Source: CATQHD01 sp965202675
Lineage (GTDB): Bacteria; Actinomycetota; Acidimicrobiia; Spongiisociales; Spongiisociaceae
Direction: 5' to 3'
Length of the DNA: 64,000 nucleotides
Assembly: GCA_965202675.1 (NCBI GenBank)
Contig: OZ241842.1
Location: forward strand, 1,984,001-2,048,000
The translations under genes and the position numbers were made by a program. Below, piece by piece: positions 7,761-17,100 of this stretch; position 1 is the stretch's first letter; the number at the start of each line of letters is the position of its first letter. Below the pieces are notes generated by a model. It worked only from the letters and a program-made list of their open reading frames with translations, was not told the origin of the DNA and made no database searches.

Positions 7761-9235
7761 CTCCGGGCGGGCCGCCGGATGCGGGCGCCGAGGCGAGGGG
7801 GAGCTGGTCGGAGGAAGAGCGCCGCTGGATGATGCGGGCCCTCGAGCTGGCCCGCCCCCACCGCCCCCATCCCAACCCTCGGGTGGGCTGCGTCATTCTC
7901 GACGCCGAAGGGCGCCCGGCGGGGGAGGGGGCGCATCGGGGAGCGGGAACCGAGCACGCCGAGCAGGAAGCCCTGCGGCGGGCGGGCCGGGCCGCCCGGG
8001 GCGGCGCCGCAGTGGTAACTCTCGAACCGTGTTCACACTACGGACGGACCCCGCCCTGCGCCGAGCTGCTGGCCGCCGCCGGAGTAACGAGGGTGGCGGC
8101 GGCCGTCCCGGATCCGGATCGGCGGGTGCGGGGCCGGGGCTTGGAGATGCTGGAGCGGGCGGGGATAGAGGTTTCGGTGGGTTTGATGCGCCGGGAGGCG
8201 GTTGACCTCGACCCGGCCTACCACCATCACCGCCGCACCGGGCGGCCCCTGGTGAGGTTGGTAGTCACCGGCGGGCTGGACGGCGCCGACCCCGCCGTGC
8301 GGGGCGATCTCGAATCCCTCCAATGGGATTTCGACCGCATGATCACCTCCGCCGACCTGGTGGACCGAGACGGCGGCGGTTTGAGCATCCGGTTGACGGA
8401 GCTGGCCGAACGGGGTTTCCTGTATCTGGGGGCGCGAGACGGGCCGCCGGCCGCGCTGCTCCGTCGGGAAGGGCTGGTGGACGCGGTGACGATCTACGCC
8501 GCCAGCCCCGCGCCGCCGGATCGGCCTGTATGGATGGACGGGGGCCTCCTGGAGGGCGTCCGCCGGGTCGGTTCGCACTACCGGATCGACCTGGTTTCGG
8601 CGGCCCTCCGTCCGGAGCAGGGCGAGGTGCGGCGGGGCGCGGCGGCCGTCATTCCCACCGGGTACGGCAGCTTTCGGGCGGTCGGTTACGAGTCAACGGC
8701 GGACGGACGGCGCCATCTCGCCCTGGTGATGGGGGAGGTGGAGGGCGCCTCGGATGTCCTGGTGCGGGTCCATTCGGAGTGTCTGACCGGGGATGTCTTC
8801 GCCAGTCTGCGCTGCGACTGCGGCTTCCAGCTGAACGAGGCCCTGCGGCGGATCGGCGAGGAGGGCCGGGGGGTGGTCCTGTACATGAGAGGCCACGAAG
8901 GCCGGGGGATCGGGCTGATGCACAAGCTGGCCGCCTATGCGCTGCAGGAGCGGGGCCGGGACACGGTGGAGGCCAACCTCGACCTGGGGCTGCCGGAGGA
9001 CGACCGGGACTACCGGGCGGGGGCGCTGATCCTGGCCGACCTGGGGGTTTCATCTATAAGGCTGCTGACCAACAACCCCGCCAAGGGCGCCGGGATCGAG
9101 GGCAACGGCCTGCGGATAACGGAGCGGGTGCCCCTGGTGGCGGGCGAGAACGAGCACAACCGCCGCTACCTGCGGACCAAGGCAGAGAAGCTGGGCCATC
9201 TGATTGCCCCCCGGGAGCCGGACGGCTCTCGGTAA
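7757..9235 (+). CDS. ribA: Fusion: RibD-type deaminase, degenerate reductase segment and GTP cyclohydrolase II
   Basis: The 492-residue protein joins two riboflavin-pathway activities. Residues about 20-145 are a RibD pyrimidine deaminase with His67 and Glu69 (HAE) and Cys92/Cys101 in EPCSHYGRTPPC. Residues about 150-280 align only in part with the RibD reductase: the opening strand (RPLVRLVV) and the end (LLRREGLVDAVTIY) are present, but the NADPH-binding core and the EGGP motif (here ARDGPPA) are missing. Residues about 290-480 are GTP cyclohydrolase II, with zinc ligands Cys342, Cys353 and Cys355, RGHEGRGIGL and LLTNNPAKGAG. The usual partner of RibA is RibB, not RibD. No ribB, ribE or ribH follows; the next gene is on the opposite strand. 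The start is the GTG at 7757, overlapping rpe. Confidence 0.9.
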   Translation: MTPGGPPDAGAEARGSWSEEERRWMMRALELARPHRPHPNPRVGCVILDAEGRPAGEGAHRGAGTEHAEQEALRRAGRAARGGAAVVTLEPCSHYGRTPPCAELLAAAGVTRVAAAVPDPDRRVRGRGLEMLERAGIEVSVGLMRREAVDLDPAYHHHRRTGRPLVRLVVTGGLDGADPAVRGDLESLQWDFDRMITSADLVDRDGGGLSIRLTELAERGFLYLGARDGPPAALLRREGLVDAVTIYAASPAPPDRPVWMDGGLLEGVRRVGSHYRIDLVSAALRPEQGEVRRGAAAVIPTGYGSFRAVGYESTADGRRHLALVMGEVEGASDVLVRVHSECLTGDVFASLRCDCGFQLNEALRRIGEEGRGVVLYMRGHEGRGIGLMHKLAAYALQERGRDTVEANLDLGLPEDDRDYRAGALILADLGVSSIRLLTNNPAKGAGIEGNGLRITERVPLVAGENEHNRRYLRTKAEKLGHLIAPREPDGSR

Positions 9236-9256
9236 CCGGCCCATCCCGCCGCCGAT

Positions 9257-9284
9257 CGGCCGCCCCGCATCCAGGGGGCGGCCG
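9257..9284. terminator. GC-rich hairpin between convergent genes
   Basis: A perfect 10-bp stem, CGGCCGCCCC paired with GGGGCGGCCG, and an 8-base loop lie between the riboflavin fusion gene and the convergent SLH/Cache gene. There is no T-tract, so it is at best a GC-hairpin-type or Rho-assisted bidirectional terminator. Confidence 0.6.
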
Positions 9285-9298
9285 GCGGATCTAGCTGG

Positions 9299-11035
9299 CT
9301 AGGAGGCTGGCTCGACGGGTTCGTACCAGCCGGAGCCGAAGATGAGGCCGTCGCGGCGGATGACCCAGGAGTGTTTCTGCTCGAGCTGGTCGGTGGCCGG
9401 GTTGCGGCGGACGTAGTCCACCCAGCTTCCTGCTTCGGTGGCGGCGGCCAGCTCCTGTCCGTAGTTCTTGCCGTTGACGTCGGTGCGGGGGCCTGTTCTG
9501 GTTCCCACCAGTTCCGGGTTGGTGGCGATGGAGACGGTTACGCCGTCATCGATGATGAAGATGTACCAGGGTCCGTCGACGCTGTCGGTGGAGTTGTAGT
9601 GGTCGATGGTTGCTTGGCGGCCTTGTTCTTCGTAGCGGTCGATGGCTTGCTGGACGAAGTATTGGGTGTAGGCGGCGGGGTTGTCCTTGGTGGGCGGGGG
9701 CGGCGCCTGGTCTTCGTACCAGCCGGAGCCGAAGACGAGGCCGTCATGTCGGATGACCCAGGAGTGCTTCTGTCGGTTCTGGCCGGTGGCCGGGTTGAGG
9801 AACACATAATCCACCCAGCTTCCGACCTCGGCGGCCGCCGACACTTCCCGTCCGGAGGGTCTGCCGTATACGTCGGTCAGGTGCGAGGAGCGGGTGTTGA
9901 GCAGCTCGGGCCGGGTGGCGGTGACGATGAGGATGTCGTCTTCGACCATGAAGATGTACCAGGGTCCGTCGACGCTGTCGGTGGAGTTGTAGTGGTCGAT
10001 GGTTGCTTGGCGGCCTTGTTCTTCGTAGCGGTCGATGGCTTGCTGGACGAAGTATTGGGTGTAGGCGGCGGGGTTGTCCTTGGTGGGCGGGGGCGGCGCC
10101 TGGTCTTCGTACCAGCCGGAGCCGAAGACGAGGCCGTCATGTCGGATGACCCAGGAGTGCTTCTGTCGGTTCTGGCCGGTGGCCGGGTTGAGGAACACAT
10201 AGTCGATCCATCCGCCCTCTTCGGAAACCCCCGCCAGTTCCTTTCCATAGGGCTTCCCGTAGATGTCGGTCAGGTGCGCCACGCCGGTGTTGAGCAGCTC
10301 GGGCCGGGTGGCGTGGACGATGATCTCGTTGTCTTCGATCACGAATACGTACCACTGGCCGTCGACGCTGTCGGCGGAGTTGTAGTGGCCGAAGGCGGCT
10401 TGGCGGCCTTGTTCCTGGTAGCGGTCGACGGCCTGCTGGACGAAGTATCGGGTGTAGGCCGGTTCGTCCGACTTGGCGGGGGCGCGGCCGGCGTCCAGCA
10501 GCGCCTGGTTGCCCGCCCGCAGGAAGGCGGCCAGGTCGGCGCGGGAGGCCCCTTCCGGGAAGGCCCGGCCGGTGACGGCGGCTGTCTGGGCGGCGGTGAC
10601 CGTGCGGTCGGGCCGGAAGTTGCCGTCCGGGTAACCCCGGAACCAGCCGCGGGCTGCGGCCGCGTCGATGTCGGTCTGCTGCGGATGGCCCGCCGCATCG
10701 GGGAAGGCGTCGGGGTCGATGACCGCGGTGTAGGCGGCGATCGCCTCGCTGCCCCCCCGCACGTAGGTGGCCAGGTCGGCCCGGGTGGCCCCTTCCGGGA
10801 AGGCGCCGCTTATGACGTCGGCTATCTGGCCGGCGGCGATGGTCCGGCCGGGCTGGAAGTTGCCGTCCTCGTAACTCTGGAACCAGCCGCGGGCGGCTGC
10901 GTATTCGATGTCGGCCCGCCGCTCGTGGTCGGCGGGTACGTCCGAGAATCCGGAATGCCCGGTCGCCAAGGCCCCGCCGCCGGCGGAGGCGGCGAAGGCG
11001 AATGCCAGCAGAGTTGCAGAGAGTTTGCGTTTCAC
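9299..11035 (-). CDS. Exported protein with two SLH-like and three Cache-like repeats
   Basis: The function is unknown; the protein is probably extracellular or wall-bound. The 578-residue product starts at a GTG (11035) preceded by AAGGAG, with a signal peptide of about 25 residues. Two SLH-like units follow (about residues 30-75 and 100-145; each has GWF followed by YxDGNFxPxRT), which could bind cell-wall polymer. Three tandem copies of a roughly 125-residue module then run to the end, each with YFVQQAxDRY, HYNSxDSVDG, DxxGKxYG-like, WVDYVFLNPATGQ and KHSWVIRHDGLxFGSGWYE. This layout resembles single Cache-type ligand-binding domains. Part of copies 2 and 3 is identical at the DNA level. 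No transmembrane helix or signalling domain follows, so it is not a chemoreceptor. Confidence 0.8.
   Translation of the reverse strand: MKRKLSATLLAFAFAASAGGGALATGHSGFSDVPADHERRADIEYAAARGWFQSYEDGNFQPGRTIAAGQIADVISGAFPEGATRADLATYVRGGSEAIAAYTAVIDPDAFPDAAGHPQQTDIDAAAARGWFRGYPDGNFRPDRTVTAAQTAAVTGRAFPEGASRADLAAFLRAGNQALLDAGRAPAKSDEPAYTRYFVQQAVDRYQEQGRQAAFGHYNSADSVDGQWYVFVIEDNEIIVHATRPELLNTGVAHLTDIYGKPYGKELAGVSEEGGWIDYVFLNPATGQNRQKHSWVIRHDGLVFGSGWYEDQAPPPPTKDNPAAYTQYFVQQAIDRYEEQGRQATIDHYNSTDSVDGPWYIFMVEDDILIVTATRPELLNTRSSHLTDVYGRPSGREVSAAAEVGSWVDYVFLNPATGQNRQKHSWVIRHDGLVFGSGWYEDQAPPPPTKDNPAAYTQYFVQQAIDRYEEQGRQATIDHYNSTDSVDGPWYIFIIDDGVTVSIATNPELVGTRTGPRTDVNGKNYGQELAAATEAGSWVDYVRRNPATDQLEQKHSWVIRRDGLIFGSGWYEPVEPAS
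9555..9808. repeat. 254-bp perfect direct repeat, copy A
   Basis: This stretch is identical base for base to 9948-10201, at an offset of 393 bases (131 codons, one module). It covers the junction of two Cache-like modules including the PPPPTKDNPAAYTQ linker. Perfect identity at silent sites means recent duplication or gene conversion. Confidence 0.92.
9948..10201. repeat. 254-bp perfect direct repeat, copy B
   Basis: Second copy of the repeat at 9555-9808. A third, diverged copy of its first half lies near 10341-10460, consistent with stepwise tandem growth of the module array. Confidence 0.92.
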
Positions 11036-11188
11036 CGGTCTTGCTCCTTCTCGTTCTCGGCCCGGTACTGCGTCTGTGAGAATAGCAAGCCGCCCTGATA
11101 ACCGGATATGCGTTTGTTCAGACGGACCGGGATGCAACACCTGCCCGTCCGGGCAGGAAACAGGGGCAAACTCCTGCGAATATTACAG

Positions 11189-14100
11189 CTAGGGCGCGGC
11201 GGCGGTGGGGGCGGCGGCGGGGGCTTGGTTGATGGCTCGGACGAAGAAGGATGCCATTTGTGCTCGGGTTACGGGCTGGTCGGGGCAGTAGTTGAGGGGG
11301 CTGGTGGAACACCCTCGGGTTACTCCGGTCTGGTACATGCCCTCAATGGCTTGGACGACGGCGGGGTCGGCGCCCTGGGCATCTTGGAAGAGGCCTTCGG
11401 GTTCGTCGACGGCTTCGAGGTGGGGGAACGCGGCGATCATCATGATGGCCATGTCCGCTCTGGTTACGACTCCGCCGGGGTTGAACACTCCCCCGGGGGC
11501 TTCGAACGCGTTGACCGAGATCACCCAGTCGGCGTAGGTGCGGTACCAGGCGTCGGCGCCTACGTCGGACAGTTCCGCCCGGGCGGGGGCTTGGATGGTC
11601 CAGCGCTGGGAGACGGCCCGGTACAGGAACGCGGCCATCTGCCTGCGGGTGATGTCGGCTCCGGGGCAGAACAGGGTGGGGTCGGTGGCGCTGCATCCGA
11701 GGGTGATCTGCCATTGGGCGATGCGTTCGATGTTGGCTTGGTGGACGCTGCCGTCCTCGTCGCAGAACCGGCCTACGCACGCCGGGGCTGGGGGTGTTGC
11801 GGGCTGCTGGGCGGGCGGGGGCGCACCACCGCCGCCTCCTCCTCCCCCACCGCCGCCGCCCCCTCCTCCGCCGCCGCCTCCGGAGGGTGGGGGCGGCGGG
11901 GCCGGGGCGGTGTTGGCGGGGATGGTCAACACGGCGGGGGATACGGTGAAGCCCGCGGCGGTTCCGGCGATGTTGATTCGTTCGGCTGGTTCACCGGCGG
12001 CGTCGGCGGTGATCGCGATGGTGAAGGTTCCGGTTCCTGTGGAGGCGGCGGCGGGGATGGTTATGGCGGTGAGGCGGTTGGTAATCCGGTAGTCGGACCC
12101 GGAGGCAGTGCTGCCCGAACCGGGGATGCTTATGGTTACGGGGGTGGGGGTGGGAAGGGTTTTGGTTCCGTTGAGCCGGGCGGTGACGGTTACGGTGCGG
12201 GTTTGCCCCTCGCTGATGCTGCCGGGGCCGGCAGTGAGGGTGATGCCGGTGGGCCGGGTGTCGTTGTCGATGATGGTCAACGTGTTCGGGGGGATGCTGA
12301 ACCCGGCCGCGGCGGCGGTTACCTGCAAGGTTTCGGGCCCTTCCGCGATGTTGTCGTCGTAGGTTCCGGTCGTATCGAGGGTGAACCGGTCAGAAACGCT
12401 GTTCTGCCCGTAGCGCAACAACAGATCCTTGGTTTCCGTGTTCCGGATGACGTAGTCCGTCCCCGAGGCGGCGCCGGTCCCGCGCACGGTGATGCGCACC
12501 ACGCGGGGAACCGCCCCGTTCACGCCTTCGGGATACGCCGCCCTTACCGTAACCTCCGAGGAGGCGCCCTCCCGGACAGTGTTTATGGGTTGACCGGCGG
12601 CGTCGAGCAGGCTGACGATGAGGTCGTTGTCGGTAATCGTCAGAGAATCGGAATTGACCGCGGTCAGGCCCAGCCCGGTCAAAAAAGCGCTCAGCGTTCC
12701 GGCGTGGACGGTTACCGTCTCGCCGCCCTCGACGGCGGTGTCCTCGGTGACCGCCAGGTCGAACTCGGCGGTTCCCGCCCCCTGAAGGGCCTCGATGGTA
12801 ACCGCCGGCTCGGAGACCTCCTCGTAGTCCGTTCCCGCGGCGGCCGTGTCGTCTTCCTCTCCCACCGTCAGGGGGATCGTTATATTCCGGGACAGGACAT
12901 CATCGGTGGTGAACGCGGCCCTCACCCTCACCCGCACCGTCCCGGCGGCCTCCCCCACCGTCTCCAGATCCTCCCCGCCGGCGGTCTGGAGGGTCAGATC
13001 TACGCCGGTAGGCGCGGCGTCGTTGTCGGTGATGGACAACTCTTCGGCGACGATCTTGTAGGTGTCGCTCCCTTCGGTTACGTCGCCGCCCTCGAAACGC
13101 AGCGATTCCCCGCTCTCGGCCTCCCCGTCGTCGTTCAAAACCACCGCCAGGGTGGCTGACCCCGAATTCATGGCGGCGGGGATATGGACCGCCAGGCCGT
13201 GGCCCGAAGGCGGCGCCGGGGACTGACCCGACGGGTAGGCAACCCGTATGTCTTCGCCCGTCTCGAAAGAAGCCCCGTCGTCCACGACTGCGCCCGCACC
13301 GACCGCGTTCAACCCGATCGTCAGACCCCCGGCCGGTGCGTTCCCCGACGCCAGGGCCGCGGTAACCCGAACGGTCTTGGTTCCGTCGTCCTCGCCCAAC
13401 GAGGTCTGAACCCCCGACGTTCCCGTATCGGCGTCGATGGTCAAACCCACCGCCAGGTCGGCGTCGGCTATATATATCTCGGTACCCGCAACGGTTACCG
13501 CCGAGCCGCCCACCGAAGCCGACCCGGTCAACTTCCCCTGCTCGACGTTCTCGTCGTTGTCGGAGTCCGAAGCCGCGGTCAGATTAAACGTTGCGCTGCC
13601 GGTCACCTCGCCCGCCGGGATCGTAACCGTAACCTGATTTCCCGTGGCGTCGGTGGTGAAATCACCAGATGACCCCAGCGCCGCGCCGGTCGTTCCGTCG
13701 CCCGAAGCGATCGTAACCGTCACGTCCGTAGCGGCGGCCAGCACCGACGATGTCCCTTTGAAGCCGGCGGTAACCGTAATCGTCTCGGTCGTTCCCTCCG
13801 CCGCCGCCTCCGGGCTCACCGACAGGTCAATATCCGCGTCGTTGTCGTTGATCGTCAACGACCCCGTAGCGGCGCCCAAGGCGGAGGAACCCTCCAACAA
13901 CAACTTCTCCGGGCCCTCCACCACACTGTCGTCGGTTACCGTCAACCCCGGCAAAGCGGCCCGGTTGGTGCTCGAGTCGACCGCCCGTGCGGCGATGGCA
14001 ACCGTCGGCGCGGTTCCCGGCGCCGTGAAATCAAAGTCATCCTCGTCGGCGGTTCCCGCCGCTTCCCCGGCCGCGTAACCGGAAACGGTTACCGTCGTCG

Positions 14101-17100
14101 CAGTGGATATGACAGAAGTAGCGGCGGGCAGACCGGCCGCGATGTCCACCGAACCCGAGAAACCCTCGGCCACCGCCGGGCCGGACAACTGAACCTGCGA
14201 ATCATCATCTACCAGAGTAACCGTCGCCGGGACCAGGGTAAACCCGGCCGGAACGCCGTCCAGAGTATATATCATGGTCTCGTCCCCCTCGGCCACATTA
14301 TCCCCGCAGGTCCACGTCCTGCCGCTGAAGCCGGTTCCGCCTCCCACCGTCCCGAAATTGGCCACAACGCTGCCCGGCTCCATCCGCCTATACTCAAAGA
14401 GCGAATTATTACCGGGCGGGTTCGCCAGTAAATCCAAGAAATCGGCGATCGAGTTCCCGCCGGTGCTCCGGGTCGCCCCGTTAGGGGAGCCTGACACTAC
14501 CCTCAACCGCAGCCATTCGGACGAAACAGATCCCAAGGCCCAGGTTCCGATGCGGCTGGGGTAGGTGGAAGTCTCCCCCTCCAACCTAACACTCACGTTC
14601 CGCCCGTACGGATAGGCTGAAGCCGAGAAGATGTGACAGACAGCGGTGTTGTCGCCGCCCTCTATCACCCTCGGGTTCTCCACAACCACGATAACATCCC
14701 GATCCGCGTCGGTGATAAGCAAACTAATGGTATCCACCAGATACCCTTGGGCCGAGCCGTTGACGAAAATCTCCTCGTGCTCCTCGGTAACCGTATCCGA
14801 AACCGGGGTAACCGTCACCTCAGCATTACCGCTGGTCTGACCGGACAGGATCGTAACCGTAACCGAAGAAGGAGAAACAGTGTAATCAGCCCCCGCCGTC
14901 GCGGTGCCGCCGCCTATCGTTACCGTCACAGGAACATCCGAAGTCGGCGCCGTCCCCACCGTTGCCGTTATCCGCACCATCTGCGCGCCGCCGTCCTCAT
15001 TCACCGCGGTCAAAGCCGTTGGCGTCTGCGCCGTGTCCGTCATGCTCAGAGTAATCAAATCCCCGCCCGCATCCTGAATCTCCAACGTCGTGCCGGTAAC
15101 CGTAACCGCGTCTCCGCCTACCGCGGCTGCCCCCGTGAACGACACCGTCTCCGCTGTCGCCTCCGTCACGCTGTCGTCCCGGGCCGTCAGAGTAAAGAAC
15201 TTGTTCCCCGACACCTCACCCGCCGGGATGACGACGGTCAATCGGTTGCCCGTCAGGTCGGTCGTGAAATCATTCGACGCCCCGATCGTAGCCGTCCCCG
15301 AACCCACCGTAACCGTAACCGACGTATCAACCGCCAGAACCGATGAATCGCCGGCGAACTCCGCCGTAACCACCACCTTATACCCTGCAGAAGCCTCCGC
15401 CACGGTCCCCGGCGCAACCGACAGCGTAATATCGGCATCATCATCCACCACCTTTACCGATCCTACCGCGTCGTCGAAGGTAACACCCGTTGCCGAGGGC
15501 CGGCCAGAAATCCGCAAAAACTCCGGTCCTTCCACCACCGTATCATCCACGATCTGCAACCCAGCCAACGTAGCCCGGCTGCAAGTATTAGCGTCATTGG
15601 CATCCGGGCAACTGGAAACCGCCCCCGCCCCGATCGTCAACGAACTCCCCAACGAAGTATAAGAATACTCGGAGCTGCTCAAAGCATCCACCGGGGGATC
15701 CGCCGGCGCCGACACCGACACCCCGCCGACCGTTGCCGCCGAACTCACCAATGACGACGAAGCCCGCATACGAGCATCGAAAACCACATCATGCGACCCG
15801 CCCGCATCCTCATCCACCGAACCCCCCGAAACCGCAACCAGATCAACCTGTACATCATCATCCACAAGCTTCACCGGCGCCCGCACCACCGTAAACCCAT
15901 CGATAGCAGCCAACCCCAGCTCAAAGTCTTCATCCGGCTCCGCAACGTCATCACGTATAGAAAGAACACGCACCAAATCGTGATTGGTATTCGCAATTAC
16001 TTTCCCCTGCGGAAAAGTAACATACGGATAATTAGCAGCAGCGGCATAATAGTGATAATAGTCTCTGGGAGTTCCGAAGCCGGCAGTCCCATCCTCAGTC
16101 GATAAACGTATATTCGACAATGCCGAACCGCTGTAGGTAGACGAACCCACCCCCTGTAAAACAGCCGTCAACACGGTCTTTAAAGCCGCCTGGCCGCTGT
16201 TCCAAGAACAGTCGGGCTGGCAAGTCCCAGGGGTCCCATCGTATGTCTCGTTCATAACATCATTGCTCAGAACAACCTCAATAGTGCGATCCGCGTCGAT
16301 GATCTCCAACTCCGCCGCCTCCACAACATAACCGGCAACAGTGGAAGATCCCGCAAACTCGATGGTCTCATGATCCTCGGTAACAAAATCAGAACGAGGC
16401 GTAACAACAAAATCGGACGAGGCGCCGCTGGTCGCCGAAGCCCCGATAGAAAAATCAACCGCCGCCCCCGCCGTAGTCGTAAAATCATCATCCGACCCCT
16501 TATCCGCCGTGCTGCCCGAGCCGCCCACCACAACCGAAACCGGCAACGCAACCGGCGGCGCCGCCGGCACCGAAGCCGTAACCCGCACCGTCTGGCCGCC
16601 GTCGTCTTCTCCCACCGCCGTCAACTCATCGCCGGAGCCGTCCACCAAACCCAGGGTGACCACCCCATCATGAATGGCCAACTCCGCCGCCGCAGTAACG
16701 GTCTTGGCGCCGACCGCCGCCGAGCCCGACAACGCCACTTTCTCCGCCGCCGCGGTCTCGTCTACACTGTCCGCCCGGGCCGTTAAACCAAACGAACCCG
16801 AACCGCTCAACGCCCCCGCCGGAATCGACACCGTCAACCGATTAGCCGGGCTCGTCAGGTCGGTCCAGAAATCATCCCCCGACGCCGGCGCACTCGGATC
16901 CGCCGCCAACACCGCCCCATCCATCCCCGACCCCCCGGCGACGGTAACCGTCACCTCGGTAGCCGCCGCCAGATCAGAAGCAGTCCCCGCAAAGGTTGCA
17001 GTTACCGTAATATTCTGCGAAGCGGTGTGCTCCAACACCGCCCCCGGCGACACCGACAACGTAACCGCATCATCATCATCCACCAACACCAGATCCGCAG

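Noticed and set aside
9371..11098. Plus-strand 575-residue frame opposite the Cache-repeat gene
   Set aside because: It mirrors the minus-strand repeats and lacks a start signal; the minus frame has a signal peptide and recognisable modules.
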